This document shows, piece after piece, positions 46,731 through 56,574 of a stretch of 64,000 nt of DNA. The stretch lies in contig NZ_CANLFB010000016.1 of assembly GCF_947489755.1 (NCBI RefSeq), forward strand, positions 1 through 64,000. The letters run 5' to 3'. This DNA is from an uncultured Psychromonas sp. GTDB lineage: Bacteria; Pseudomonadota; Gammaproteobacteria; Enterobacterales; Psychromonadaceae. The notes beneath the pieces are model-generated. The model was not told where the DNA came from, made no database searches, and saw nothing but the letters and a program-made list of their open reading frames with translations. Made by a program: the position numbers and the translations under genes. Every line of letters begins with the position of its first letter. Position 1 is the first letter of the stretch.

Positions 46731-48020
46731 CTAACAAATATAATTGTTTGGAATGACAAAAGAGAATTGGCTCCCTTCTCCCACATTACTTTCAATCTGT
46801 AATGTAGAGTCATAATGAGATAATGCGTGCTTTACAATAGAAAGCCCTAAACCAGACCCGCCGGTATCTCGAGAACGAGAAGCATCTACACGATAAAAAC
46901 GTTCAGTTAAATGCAAGATATGTTCAGGCGCAATGCCATCGCCGGTATCCATCACACAAAAGTACGCCCCTTCCGGTAACTTTTTCCATAATACTTTGAT
47001 ACATCCACCTTCTGGTGTGTAGTTAATCGCGTTATAAACTAAATTAGACATGGCACTACGCAATTGCATTTCATCGCCCACAACTGAAAGCTTAGGATCC
47101 ATTTTGAATTGGATTGATTGTGATTTTTTACGACCTAATGCAATCGCTTCACTTTCAATTTGAGTTAATAAGGCAGCAATATTAATACTTTCATGAAAAT
47201 CTAATGTCGCTGCACCTTCAATTTTTGACAATGTCATCAACTGCTCAACTAATGCACACATTCTTGCAGTTTGTTGATCTAACACTTGTATCGTTTTTAA
47301 TTGCATTTTGTCTTCTTGCGCACTCATTTCCAATATTTCTATATAACCTTGTAAAACGGTTAATGGAGTACGTAATTCATGAGAGACATTTGCGACAAAG
47401 TGACGCCTATTTTCATCCATCTGACGATAACTGGTCACATCACGAACGATCAATAAACGTTGATTCTTCGCGTAAGGCATCACCCTAAATTCAAGTAACT
47501 TATCACTATTAATCGGTGACACAAGATCTAAAGGCTCGTTATAAACATCACTGCGTAAGTAATCAACAAAATCAGGGTGACGAATTAAGTTGGTAATATT
47601 TTCGCCTGCATCTTCAGGCCATTTAAAACCTAATTGGAATTGCGCTAGGCGATTACACCAGACAATCTCACCTTCTTTTTTAAATACAACCACTGCGTCA
47701 GGTAAGGCTTCAGAACCTTCACGGAAACGACTAATCACACTCGCTAAATTATTACGGCGTTTACGGTGTCTTTGTTGCATATTATGAATACCAATATAGG
47801 CATGTTCCCAAACAGATTTACCTGGCGGTAATACCGTACTTTTACTTACCCATAACCAATCGTTTAATTTTTTTAGAAAATAATAATGCCAAGCATTATG
47901 CAGTATCGTAGTGACGAGTAATAACTCCAGCACTAATCCTGTTAATAACCCTAAAATAATCACTGGGAAGTACACTAAAAAAATCGCCCAGAATAATTGC
48001 TTCCATGTATATACTTTCAA
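46731..48020 (-). CDS. phoR: Phosphate regulon sensor kinase PhoR
   Basis: A 429-residue histidine kinase (E. coli 431). It has one hairpin of two membrane helices at about 10-48, a PAS domain (about 100-195), H-box FVANVSHELRTPLTVLQGY with phospho-acceptor His214, the N box, and G boxes DTGDGIAPEH and GGSGLGLSIVKHAL. There is no large periplasmic domain, as expected for PhoR, which senses phosphate through PstSCAB-PhoU. It lies 80 bp after phoB; Pho boxes lie upstream of phoB. Confidence 0.96.
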   Translation of the reverse strand: MKVYTWKQLFWAIFLVYFPVIILGLLTGLVLELLLVTTILHNAWHYYFLKKLNDWLWVSKSTVLPPGKSVWEHAYIGIHNMQQRHRKRRNNLASVISRFREGSEALPDAVVVFKKEGEIVWCNRLAQFQLGFKWPEDAGENITNLIRHPDFVDYLRSDVYNEPLDLVSPINSDKLLEFRVMPYAKNQRLLIVRDVTSYRQMDENRRHFVANVSHELRTPLTVLQGYIEILEMSAQEDKMQLKTIQVLDQQTARMCALVEQLMTLSKIEGAATLDFHESINIAALLTQIESEAIALGRKKSQSIQFKMDPKLSVVGDEMQLRSAMSNLVYNAINYTPEGGCIKVLWKKLPEGAYFCVMDTGDGIAPEHILHLTERFYRVDASRSRDTGGSGLGLSIVKHALSHYDSTLQIESNVGEGSQFSFVIPNNYIC

Positions 48021-48100
48021 ATGGGATACTCTTTATTGAAATTAATCTAACTAATCATCTCGATCTAATAGATCTTATTAGTGATATAAGCCGTTAACTA

Positions 48101-48784
48101 TTATGAACGAGTTGAGAAACGATAACCCGCGCCACGTACTGTTTGTACTAAATGATCATGATCAGCTAATGCTTTACGTAAACGACGAATATGCACATCG
48201 ACGGTACGATCTTCAACATAAACATTAGTGCCCCACACATTATTTAATAATTGTTCACGACTATAAACTCGCTCTGGGTGCGTCATAAAAAAATGCAGTA
48301 ATTTAAACTCGGTGGGTCCCATTTCTAACGGTGTATTATTTAGCGTTGCGCGATGAGAAACAGGATCTAGCTTTAGCTTGCCTACTTTCAACGTATCATC
48401 TAAGGAAGTGGGATTAACACGGCGCATCACTGTTTTAAGGCGAGCCATGAGTTCTTTAGGAGAAAAAGGTTTAGTCACATAATCGTCTGCACCATTTTCT
48501 AAACCGCGTACCTTATCTTCCTCTTCACCTCGAGCGGTTAACATCACAACAGGAATTTGTCGTAAGATTTCATCTTGCTTTAAAAATTTTAATAATTGAA
48601 TACCGCTGCCACCAGGAAACATCCAGTCTAGTAGAATAAGCTCAGGATAAGGTTCATGCAGGTGACTTAATGCAGCTTGATAGTTATCTGCTTCCAATGT
48701 TTCATAACCATGCTGCTCTAATACAAAACTCAGCATATCTCTGATTGCCACTTCATCTTCAACTACTAAAATTCGACTTGCCAT
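48101..48784 (-). CDS. phoB: Phosphate regulon response regulator PhoB
   Basis: A 227-residue OmpR/PhoB-type regulator (E. coli 229). The receiver has acidic Asp10/Glu11, phospho-acceptor Asp53 and Lys105 (TKPFSPKEL). The C-terminal winged helix has [30 protein letters not shown] and [12 protein letters not shown]. It binds Pho boxes; such sites are seen upstream of phoB itself and pstC. It is first in the phoBR operon. Confidence 0.97.
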   Translation of the reverse strand: MASRILVVEDEVAIRDMLSFVLEQHGYETLEADNYQAALSHLHEPYPELILLDWMFPGGSGIQLLKFLKQDEILRQIPVVMLTARGEEEDKVRGLENGADDYVTKPFSPKELMARLKTVMRRVNPTSLDDTLKVGKLKLDPVSHRATLNNTPLEMGPTEFKLLHFFMTHPERVYSREQLLNNVWGTNVYVEDRTVDVHIRRLRKALADHDHLVQTVRGAGYRFSTRS

Positions 48785-48837
48785 TAAGGTTACCTATTTA
48801 TTATGAATTCTAAATATAAGCATTATCACTACAAACT

Positions 48838-48855
48838 ATGACAGTTATATGACAA
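48838..48855 (-). promoter_or_regulatory. Pho box upstream of phoB
   Basis: The minus strand reads TTGTCATATAACTGTCAT, 17 of 18 to the PhoB consensus, about 54 bp upstream of the phoB start. It implies autoactivation of phoBR. Confidence 0.85.
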
Positions 48856-48866
48856 GTGTACGCAAA

Positions 48867-48884
48867 CTGTCATATAACTAACAC
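48867..48884 (+). promoter_or_regulatory. Second, oppositely oriented Pho-box-like site
   Basis: CTGTCATATAACTAACAC on the + strand: the first half is perfect and the second half (CTAACAC) has two mismatches. Twelve bases separate it from the minus-strand Pho box, giving an inverted pair. Confidence 0.5.
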
Positions 48885-49012
48885 TTCAATTTAAAAACAA
48901 TTAGTTGTAACCACTTTTTACGTCTTAAAATAACGTTTTTTAAAGAAAGCGATATGAGTAACCAAGATTAATAGTGACTGGTGCGGTTAGTATTAGTTGT
49001 TCACTAATCGCG

Positions 49013-49046
49013 TCATTTTTAGCTCATTTAATCTCATTAAAAATGA
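49013..49046 (-). terminator. AT-rich hairpin after the GGDEF-EAL gene
   Basis: TCATTTTTA (49013-49021) pairs with TAAAAATGA (49038-49046), about 30 bp beyond the stop. It has few GC pairs, so it is only a possible terminator. Confidence 0.35.
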
Positions 49047-49075
49047 TCGTGTATAAGCTTAACTAAATCACTGTT

Positions 49076-51106
49076 TCAGCTAATATCAAAATACTTTTGC
49101 TTGAATAGCGCTAAGGGTAAAGGTTTAGAGAATAAGTAACCTTGGCCAAACTGGCACCCTAAATCAGTTAAGATTTGTTTTTGTTTTTGGTTCTCTATCC
49201 CTTCTGCAATGACTTGAATTGATAAATGTTCTGCTAACATAATCATAATTTGGCATAAATCACGGCTATTACTCTTTGTTTCTAGATCATCCACAAAGGA
49301 TTTATCAATTTTCAAAATATCGACATCCATTTTTTGTAGATAAGATAAAGATGAATAACCCACACCAAAGTCATCAATAGCGATAGGTACACCTTGTTTT
49401 TTTAATTTAGTTAATTGAGCACGCACACTATCTTCACTTTCCATTAATAGATTTTCAGTTATTTCAACGATAATAGCATCGTGGCTTAAACCGAGCCCAG
49501 CAACATATTCAAACCAATTACTCATCCATTGACCGCCATCTTTAAACTGTATCGGCGACACATTAACGCTAATTTGGAACTGTTCATCTGCCCCTAATTT
49601 TTTTAACTTAGCTAAATCTTGTGCAGCAGTTCGAGCCACCCATTCTCCAATCTCAACAATCAATCCAACTTCTTCGGCAACAGAGATAAATTCTAATGGA
49701 GGCACCATTCCCCTTACTGGATGATGCCATCGAATCAACGCTTCAGCTTTTCGAATTTTATTCGTCGATAAATCAATAATAGGTTGATAGTAAAGTTCAA
49801 ATTCATTATTAATGAGACTACTACGTAAATCATCAATTAACTCTCGTTTTTTGAGCACATCCTCTAACATAAGAGTATGAAAGAAATGATGACAGTTTCT
49901 ACCCGTTTCTTTAGATTTATACATGGCTAAATCGGCGTATTTCACTAAGTTTTCAACTGTATCTCCATCATCAGGGAAAATTGCAATACCAATGCTAACC
50001 GTCACATAAACATACTTATTTTTAATACTAAAACCGCTTGATAAACGATGGTGTATCTCAAGTGCAATTTGATTAATAGCCGCTTTACTTGAAAAATTTT
50101 CCACTAATATGATGAATTCATCGCCCCCTAATCGCGCTAAAGTAGCTGTTTTAGGTAATGTATCAGCAATGCATCGGCTCACATCGATTAAAAGAAGGTC
50201 GCCATAATCATGGCCCATCGTATCGTTAATCTCTTTAAAACCATCGAGATCGAGTCCTAAAATGGCGAAATTAGTGTCATTTGCGTGTGTAATTAAATCT
50301 GATAGTTTATCTAATATATAACGACGATTCGGTAAACCAGAGAGAGGGTCACTAAAAGCTTGCGTCGTCAGCTGACTATTTGCAACTTTTAAAGCATTAG
50401 TTCTTTGCTGCACTTTTTCTTCTAAAGAGTGATCTCGTTGCTCGATAGTTTCTAGCATTAAGTTGAAACAAGACGCAAGATTACCGACTTCATCCGTTGA
50501 TAATACCTTTGATCGTAAGTTGTAATTGTTGGTTTTTGTAACATGTTCAGCAATAGTTGCAAGGTGTGTTAAGGGATGAATAAGATTCTTACGTAAGAAT
50601 AAAGACAGAATCAAACTGAGTATTAAAATCAACGTTAATATTCCCAGTAAAAATATACTAAAAAATATTAAACTCTGTTCAATTAAAGAGTAATCAGCTT
50701 TAATTGTAAGCGTGCCATAATCGACACCCCTCATTGTTAATGGGATGCTAACCACCATTAACTTGGTGAATATGTGTACATCATTATTTTTACGAGAAAA
50801 AATGCCAACAAAGGCTTTACCCTCTGTATCTTCTACTCTAGCACTGACAATATTACTTTGATCAAGCAAAGGTTTTATCTGCTCTTTTGCGCTCACTTCA
50901 TCCTGAAAAATAAGTGCGGCGGTTAAATTTGGGGCGAGAATATTGGCGATAGAATTAAGCCTAGATTGCTCTGCTTTAGTGACTGTATTAAGCTCATAAA
51001 TAGTAAACATAACAGCAATGGTAATACTACTAAACGAAGCAACCATCATCAATATGGCTAGTAATTTAGCATTTAATGACCCAAACAATATTTGCCGTAA
51101 GCTCAT
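49076..51106 (-). CDS. Membrane-bound GGDEF-EAL c-di-GMP enzyme
   Basis: A 676-residue protein. Helix 1 lies at about 13-36, then a ~110-residue periplasmic sensor of CHASE8 type (to about 145), helix 2 at about 147-171 and HAMP at about 172-225. The GGDEF domain has an intact active site (LARLGGDEF, 323-331). The EAL domain has the EAL motif at 455-457 and DDFGVGYSSL at about 578-587. Both catalytic motifs look intact, so it could make or degrade c-di-GMP. It overlaps the YfiR-like gene by one base (TAATG) and forms an operon with it and the TonB receptor. The sensor plausibly binds the YfiR-like protein, as YfiN binds YfiR. Confidence 0.92.
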   Translation of the reverse strand: MSLRQILFGSLNAKLLAILMMVASFSSITIAVMFTIYELNTVTKAEQSRLNSIANILAPNLTAALIFQDEVSAKEQIKPLLDQSNIVSARVEDTEGKAFVGIFSRKNNDVHIFTKLMVVSIPLTMRGVDYGTLTIKADYSLIEQSLIFFSIFLLGILTLILILSLILSLFLRKNLIHPLTHLATIAEHVTKTNNYNLRSKVLSTDEVGNLASCFNLMLETIEQRDHSLEEKVQQRTNALKVANSQLTTQAFSDPLSGLPNRRYILDKLSDLITHANDTNFAILGLDLDGFKEINDTMGHDYGDLLLIDVSRCIADTLPKTATLARLGGDEFIILVENFSSKAAINQIALEIHHRLSSGFSIKNKYVYVTVSIGIAIFPDDGDTVENLVKYADLAMYKSKETGRNCHHFFHTLMLEDVLKKRELIDDLRSSLINNEFELYYQPIIDLSTNKIRKAEALIRWHHPVRGMVPPLEFISVAEEVGLIVEIGEWVARTAAQDLAKLKKLGADEQFQISVNVSPIQFKDGGQWMSNWFEYVAGLGLSHDAIIVEITENLLMESEDSVRAQLTKLKKQGVPIAIDDFGVGYSSLSYLQKMDVDILKIDKSFVDDLETKSNSRDLCQIMIMLAEHLSIQVIAEGIENQKQKQILTDLGCQFGQGYLFSKPLPLALFKQKYFDIS

Positions 51107-51648
51107 TAAAATATCCTTTCATGAATTCGACCTAAACGAAGTACTTTAGAGCTCATATTGATACCTGAATTTTTCAATTTTATTGGGTCGATTTCGAAAC
51201 GTACCTTTCCACCGACAATAAAGAAGTTAATATGTCCCCCAGAGGCAAGAAAACCATCAAATTCGCCGACAAGCATTACGTTTGAAAAGGCTTTATTGTC
51301 GGATGTCACCCATTTTTCGCTGTCCCCTTTCGATAAAAACAAAGTATCACAGTCGACTATATCCCCTTGGAATGAAGTCAAAAGATAGACTTTAATAGGA
51401 CGTTTTTTGATAGTGAGGTCTTTAAGTGTATTTTTAGCAGCAGTGATAAACTCAGGATTGAAACTACAAATATTATAAGTAGATTTAATATCAGGATTAA
51501 ACCAATCACCATCAGAATATCGGGCAAAGTTATAAAGGAAGCCTGATTTAATAGCATCTTCTCTTGGGGTCGCGACAGCCTCTTGTGAAATAAAAAACAT
51601 CACAAGTAATAGCTTAGCAATAAATAACTTACGCAAAATCAGTATCAT
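51106..51648 (-). CDS. YfiR-like (DUF4154) periplasmic protein
   Basis: A 180-residue protein with a signal peptide (about 1-27, ending EAVA-TPRED). It has YfiR/DUF4154 family features: AIKSGFLYNFARYSDG at the N-terminus, two spaced Cys (CSFNP and DCDTLFL) that could form a disulfide, SNVMLVGEFDGFLASGGHINFFIVGGKVRFEID near the centre (written here as two adjoining segments of the domain), and NMSSKVLRLGRI at the end. YfiR in Pseudomonas represses the diguanylate cyclase YfiN from the periplasm. The gene starts 7 bp after the receptor stop and is coupled to the enzyme gene. Confidence 0.87.
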   Translation of the reverse strand: MILILRKLFIAKLLLVMFFISQEAVATPREDAIKSGFLYNFARYSDGDWFNPDIKSTYNICSFNPEFITAAKNTLKDLTIKKRPIKVYLLTSFQGDIVDCDTLFLSKGDSEKWVTSDNKAFSNVMLVGEFDGFLASGGHINFFIVGGKVRFEIDPIKLKNSGINMSSKVLRLGRIHERIF

Positions 51649-51655
51649 AATCGAC

Positions 51656-53653
51656 TTAAAAGTTTGCCGTTATTTTAGCAAAATAATTGGGTTCAATATA
51701 AGTGGGTACCGTATAAGTTTCATTAGTATTGTTATATTCCAAATGCTTGCCATAAAGTAGGTTATTACCCGTTAGCGAGAATGAAACAGAGGGTGTTATT
51801 TTCCAATTCCAAGTTAAATCTAACACACTAAAATCATTAGTATCGTAAGCTTCGCCAGACTCAATACGGTAAATAGCGGCAACAGAATGTTCAGTGTTCA
51901 ATGCATATTGTGTTTTCACAATAATTTGTCTTAAATAGCTGTCATAACCAATAGCTTCAGTTGTGCCATCTGGAAGGTCATATTTGTAAGCCGTAATGCT
52001 ATAACCCAACTCAGTCGTGATTTTATCGAAAGGTTGCCATTTAAAAATAGCTTCACCGCCGTAAGTGGTTAGCTCTGTATTAGAAACAAAATTTAGATCA
52101 ATAAGAGGATTGAAGTTTTCATCAACATAAACGACTGGCTCTACTGCAAGTACATTTTGGGCTTCCGTATGAAAAAGAGAGACATCTAGCCCCCAAGACT
52201 TTTCCGCATAACGATAACCTAATTCTTTAGAGATTGATTTTTCAGCTTTCAGGTTTTCACTGCCCACCACTTCCGTTCTAATGCCACTAGAAGAGGCTAA
52301 TGCGCGATTGTTATATTCAAGTAACGAAGGAATACGTACACCTTTTGATATAGCAGCCCAAATAGTATGTTTTGAATGTGGGGTCCAAAGTAGGCGAGCC
52401 ATGGGTTGATGCTCCCACCCTGTAAAGCTGTTTTTTTCACTACGATTACCAATAATTAACTTAAGTTCATCAGGTATTAGGTTAAACTGAACTTGTAAAA
52501 AACCGCCAAAATGATTATATGAATCAATATCTTGGATATTAGTAAAGTAATCTGTTTCATCTATTGAAATAGAAGTGTAACGATAATTAACACCCCAATC
52601 TATTTGGATACCTTTAGCTAACGTATTCATTTGGTAATCAATGTCAGTAATAACAAAATGATCTTTATAATAGACTTGTTCGCCTTGTTGAGAACTGACA
52701 GAGGCCTGAACCATTTGATTAGAAGTAGAAGACAGGGCATGCTCTAATCTAGTCATAATTTGAAAATGTTCACGCTTATATTGATCTTGTAAATAGACTC
52801 GTTGATAGCTATCTAAGTCAGCTAACCTTAAATTTTGTCCCATATCTATACTGGTATACTGAGCCTGAGCGATAAAGGAAAGATCATCATTTACACTTAA
52901 ATCAAGTCGTCCGCCAACACTTTTCTTTCTACCATCATCATTTGCAGGCATATTTTTAGTACTTTTAGTTGAGGCATCTGTCTCCTCTGAACTAGCAAAT
53001 ATTCTAAATGAACTATAATTTGCTAAATCACCGCCGATTCTAAAATCTACTTCATGATTAATCTGATTTCCCGTTGCAACTTGAACAAATGCACCACGTG
53101 TGTCAGCTGTATGTTTACTGATAATATTAACAACACCATTGGTTGCATTACTCCCCCACAATAAACCGCCTTGCCCACGTATCACTTCGATGCGTTCAAT
53201 ATCATATAAAGGGATATTTAATGCTTCCCAATACACGCCTGCAAAGCCAGGGTTATAGATACTTTGTCCATCCACCATGACTAATAATTTACTAGAATGT
53301 TTCCCTGCAGTAGAGCGTGATGTAATGGCCCATTGATTATTATCTAATTGACGGACTTGCATTCCTGGCACTAGTTTTAATGCTTGCGGGATACTCGTTA
53401 CACCTGATTCTCTGATTTCTTTATTAGTGAGTACATAAATAGAAGCCGCTGTTTCCGACATATCTTGTAATCGCTTCATTGCAGAGGTAACTTGAACATC
53501 AGCAGCCATTAGCGCATCGAAATCCAAACTCGGAAGTTCCTCTAAAGCATAATCAGACTTATCTTCAGCATGCGCGTTATTGACTATTAATATTTGGTAA
53601 GATAGTAATAAAGCAGCGGCAATATAATGCCTGTGCTTCAACAAATTATGCAT
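51656..53653 (-). CDS. TonB-dependent outer-membrane receptor
   Basis: A 665-residue protein with a signal peptide (about 1-29, ending NNAHA). The plug domain spans about 55-175 (AASIYVLTNKEIRESGVTSI, MVDGQSIYNPGFAGVYW, IERIEVIRGQGGLLWGSNA), followed by a beta-barrel ending in the outer-membrane C-terminal Phe (YFAKITANF). No N-terminal signalling (STN) extension was seen. It is first in the three-gene unit with a YfiR-like protein and a GGDEF-EAL enzyme. The ligand is unknown. A 17-bp tandem repeat lies upstream. Confidence 0.92.
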   Translation of the reverse strand: MHNLLKHRHYIAAALLLSYQILIVNNAHAEDKSDYALEELPSLDFDALMAADVQVTSAMKRLQDMSETAASIYVLTNKEIRESGVTSIPQALKLVPGMQVRQLDNNQWAITSRSTAGKHSSKLLVMVDGQSIYNPGFAGVYWEALNIPLYDIERIEVIRGQGGLLWGSNATNGVVNIISKHTADTRGAFVQVATGNQINHEVDFRIGGDLANYSSFRIFASSEETDASTKSTKNMPANDDGRKKSVGGRLDLSVNDDLSFIAQAQYTSIDMGQNLRLADLDSYQRVYLQDQYKREHFQIMTRLEHALSSTSNQMVQASVSSQQGEQVYYKDHFVITDIDYQMNTLAKGIQIDWGVNYRYTSISIDETDYFTNIQDIDSYNHFGGFLQVQFNLIPDELKLIIGNRSEKNSFTGWEHQPMARLLWTPHSKHTIWAAISKGVRIPSLLEYNNRALASSSGIRTEVVGSENLKAEKSISKELGYRYAEKSWGLDVSLFHTEAQNVLAVEPVVYVDENFNPLIDLNFVSNTELTTYGGEAIFKWQPFDKITTELGYSITAYKYDLPDGTTEAIGYDSYLRQIIVKTQYALNTEHSVAAIYRIESGEAYDTNDFSVLDLTWNWKITPSVSFSLTGNNLLYGKHLEYNNTNETYTVPTYIEPNYFAKITANF

Positions 53654-53740
53654 AGTATAAACTCGAGTGAATTGGATATAAAAAAATCCGTATTTTTATA
53701 AGGTATCGGTAACGTTTAGCACTTTAATATAATATTTACT

Positions 53741-53774
53741 GTAATACTTTTATATATGTAATACTTTTATATAT
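53741..53774. repeat. 17-bp tandem repeat upstream of the receptor
   Basis: GTAATACTTTTATATAT occurs twice in direct succession, followed by GTATTA, about 90-120 bp upstream of the TonB receptor start. It is AT-rich and could be promoter-associated. Confidence 0.75.
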
Positions 53775-53944
53775 GTATTATGTTGATATATCTAAGTTAA
53801 TAAGTAAAAAGCAATTTACTACCAATTTAAAGGTAAATCATTACAAGAATAAAGGGATTAACCTAAACAAGCAAATTTTGCTGCTTGATATAAAATCATT
53901 TACACTCAGGCTCTATTTTATTTCTCATCATTAAGGTGTATTTC

Positions 53945-54853
53945 ATGTTTTTCAAAAACCTCCAAGTTTATCGTTTTACTCGTCCAATGGAACAAGATGA
54001 CAACGCACTAGAAAGAAACCTAGAAGAATTTAAATTTAAACCTTGTGGTAGCCAAGATATTTCAAAGTTGGGTTGGGTTTTCCCAATGGGTAAAAGCGGC
54101 AGTATGTATACGCATATAAATCAAAAGCAAATTTTAATCTGTCTTAAGAAAGAAGAAAAAATGCTTCCCGCCGGGGTCATTAAAGATCAACTTAATGAAC
54201 GTGTTGAAGCGATTGAATTAGAGCAAGGCAGAGCATTAAAGAAAAAAGAAAAAGATAGTTTAAAAGAAGACATCATCATGCAATTGTTACCACGTGCATT
54301 TAGCCGTACATCACAAACTTTTGCATGGATAGATAACGAAACTAATATGCTTTACGTCGATTGCTCTAGCGCCCGTAAAGCGGAAGAATTAATTTCATTA
54401 TTGCGTAAAACATTAGGTAGTTTACCTGTTGTGCCTGTACAGCTTCAAAATCAAACTGATGTAGTGATGACTGATTGGTTAGTAGAAGGTAATATTCCAG
54501 CGAACTTCCAACTAGAAGATGAAGCAGAACTTTGTTCAGCTTTAGAAGGTGGCGGTATTATTCGCTGTAAACAGCAAGACTTATTATCAGAAGAGATTAA
54601 AAACCACTTAAACTCAGATAAGTTCGTGACTAAGTTAGCACTTAACTGGGCAGATAGTATTTCTTTTGTGATCGGTGAAGAATTTGCATTAAAGCGCCTT
54701 AAGTTCTCTGACGTATTACAAGAACAAAATGAAGATATTGAAGCAGATGATTTTGCCGCGCGTTTTGATGCAGACTTTGTATTAATGGTTGGTGAAATCA
54801 AACAATTGATTCCATCATTACTTGAAATATTTGGTGGCGAGCAAACACTATAA
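53945..54853 (+). CDS. rdgC: Recombination-associated protein RdgC
   Basis: A 302-residue protein (E. coli 303). Family segments are FFKNLQVYRFTRP, PCGSQDISKLGWVFPMG, KEEKMLPAGVIKDQL, LPRAFSRTSQTFAWID and RFDADFVLMVGEI. RdgC forms a ring around DNA and limits RecA. The start is set at ATG 53945 with AAGG eight bases upstream; a GTG three codons earlier is possible. Confidence 0.96.
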   Translation: MFFKNLQVYRFTRPMEQDDNALERNLEEFKFKPCGSQDISKLGWVFPMGKSGSMYTHINQKQILICLKKEEKMLPAGVIKDQLNERVEAIELEQGRALKKKEKDSLKEDIIMQLLPRAFSRTSQTFAWIDNETNMLYVDCSSARKAEELISLLRKTLGSLPVVPVQLQNQTDVVMTDWLVEGNIPANFQLEDEAELCSALEGGGIIRCKQQDLLSEEIKNHLNSDKFVTKLALNWADSISFVIGEEFALKRLKFSDVLQEQNEDIEADDFAARFDADFVLMVGEIKQLIPSLLEIFGGEQTL

Positions 54854-54884
54854 ATTAACTTCAAGCTCTAATTTTCCAATCTTC

Positions 54885-54911
54885 AGGCCCTGTTTAATAC
54901 TGGGCTTTTTT
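54885..54911 (+). terminator. Weak terminator after rdgC
   Basis: A short GCCC/GGGC stem (54887-54890 and 54902-54905) is followed by a six-T run at 54906-54911. The stem is only 4-5 bp, so the call is moderate. Confidence 0.5.
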
Positions 54912-55085
54912 ATAGCTCCCCCTCTATTTTTAACACTATTTTACTGCATAGATTTAAGCCTTTAATGTACACCTTCCTATAAATTTCTTTTTTAACCCCT
55001 GTTACTTTTCACCAACACACCGTTTCATAAATGTTATTATGGTTATCAGTTATCTTTTTAATTAATCAAACTGAGAGTGAATAAC

Positions 55086-56276
55086 ATGACGAGTTCAATT
55101 TTAGGTAGTGCAACAGCAAACAGTGCCACTAAAGCATTATTATTAGGATCGGGTGAACTAGGCAAAGAAGTTGCCATCGAATTACAGCGATTTGGTATAG
55201 AGGTCATTGCAGCGGATAGTTATGAAAATGCACCGGCCATGCAAGTAGCCCATCGTTCACATGTAGTGAGTATGTTAGATGGTAAACGGTTAGAAGAGAT
55301 CATTCGCCTTGAACAACCTGATTATATTATTCCAGAAGTTGAAGCCATTGCTACAGATACCTTATTAGCCTTAGAAGAAAAAGGCTTTAATGTTGTACCT
55401 ACTGCACGCGCTGCAAAATTAACCATGGATAGAGAAGGTATTCGTCGTTTAGCAGCTGAAACACTCTCAGTAAAAACCTCACCTTATATTTTTGCAGATA
55501 CTAAAGAAGAATATTTACAAGCGGTGAAAGACATCGGTCAACCTTGTGTTGTTAAACCTGTCATGAGTAGCTCAGGTAAAGGCCAAAGCGTTGTAAAAAG
55601 TGACGCGGATTTAGACTATTCTTGGACCTATTCGCAGGAAGGCGGACGTACAGGTAAAGGACGTATCATTATTGAGGGTTTTGTACCCTTTGATTATGAA
55701 ATAACATTATTAACGGTGAGTGCTGTTGATGGTATTCATTTCTGCGCACCTATAGGCCATCGACAAGAAGATGGTGACTACCGTGAATCGTGGCAGCCAC
55801 AAATAATGTCAGAAAAAGCACTACAACAAGCACAAGAAATAGCGCGAAAGGTAGTCACTGATTTAGGTGGATATGGCTTATTTGGTATGGAGTTCTTTGT
55901 AAAAGGAGATGACGTTTATTTCAGTGAAGTCTCACCGCGCCCACACGATACAGGATTAGTCACGCTTATATCTCAAGATCTTTCTGAATTTTCATTACAT
56001 GTAAGAGCTATTTTAGGTTTCCCTATCGGAGAAATAACACAATATGGCCCTTCTGCTTCTAGTGTCATTTTAGGAAATGGTGTTTCAGAAGATATTAAAT
56101 TCGACAATATAGCCAATGCGCTAGGTAAAGTGTCTGGCTCACAGATTCGTTTATTTGCTAAACCCAATATTAATGGCGGAAGACGATTAGGCGTTGCCGT
56201 TGCACGTGGTAAGAATATTGAAGAAGCCATTGAAAATGCCAAACAAGTGAGTCAAACAGTTAAAGTAGTTTATTAA
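55086..56276 (+). CDS. purT: Formate-dependent phosphoribosylglycinamide formyltransferase PurT
   Basis: A 396-residue ATP-grasp enzyme (E. coli 392). Segments are [71 protein letters not shown] and [13 protein letters not shown]. It makes formyl-GAR from GAR, formate and ATP in purine synthesis, independent of PurN. The start is set at MTSSILGSA (55086); a GTG three codons earlier is weaker. It is followed by a strong terminator. Confidence 0.96.
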   Translation: MTSSILGSATANSATKALLLGSGELGKEVAIELQRFGIEVIAADSYENAPAMQVAHRSHVVSMLDGKRLEEIIRLEQPDYIIPEVEAIATDTLLALEEKGFNVVPTARAAKLTMDREGIRRLAAETLSVKTSPYIFADTKEEYLQAVKDIGQPCVVKPVMSSSGKGQSVVKSDADLDYSWTYSQEGGRTGKGRIIIEGFVPFDYEITLLTVSAVDGIHFCAPIGHRQEDGDYRESWQPQIMSEKALQQAQEIARKVVTDLGGYGLFGMEFFVKGDDVYFSEVSPRPHDTGLVTLISQDLSEFSLHVRAILGFPIGEITQYGPSASSVILGNGVSEDIKFDNIANALGKVSGSQIRLFAKPNINGGRRLGVAVARGKNIEEAIENAKQVSQTVKVVY

Positions 56277-56391
56277 ATAATGTTTATATATATATGACAT
56301 AGAAAATAAGTTTAATTTAAAGAAATAGTTAAAAGACATAAATTCAATTAAACACCTTAATGACAAATAATAATTAATATTTACTTTTGAT

Positions 56392-56425
56392 AAGGCAATA
56401 CAGTGAAACTGTATTGCCTTTTTTT
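56392..56425 (+). terminator. Strong terminator after purT
   Basis: AAGGCAATACAG and CTGTATTGCCTT form a 12-bp perfect stem with loop TGAAA, followed by T6. Confidence 0.93.
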
Positions 56426-56532
56426 ATCGCTAAAAATCCTTAAAAAGATCAGATTCGCCTATTAATTAGACATAAAACACAAAAAATGAACTAATTATGT
56501 AATTTAAGCTTGATCAATAAACAAAATAACAT

Positions 56533-56552
56533 TACTGTTGTTTTATACAGTG
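56533..56552 (+). promoter_or_regulatory. LexA box of the sulA-like gene
   Basis: TACTGTTGTTTTATACAGTG contains CTGT-N8-ACAG exactly, 22 bp upstream of the gene start. This is the standard SOS operator and supports the SulA call. Confidence 0.9.
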
Positions 56553-56574
56553 TTTATTTATACAGGTGAATTAT

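Noticed and set aside
49076-51106. Degenerate, catalytically dead GGDEF or EAL domain
   Set aside because: Both GGDEF (327-331) and EAL (455-457) motifs and the DDFG loop are intact by eye.
54854-55085. PurR operator upstream of purT
   Set aside because: No ACGCAAACGTTTGCGT-like palindrome was found.
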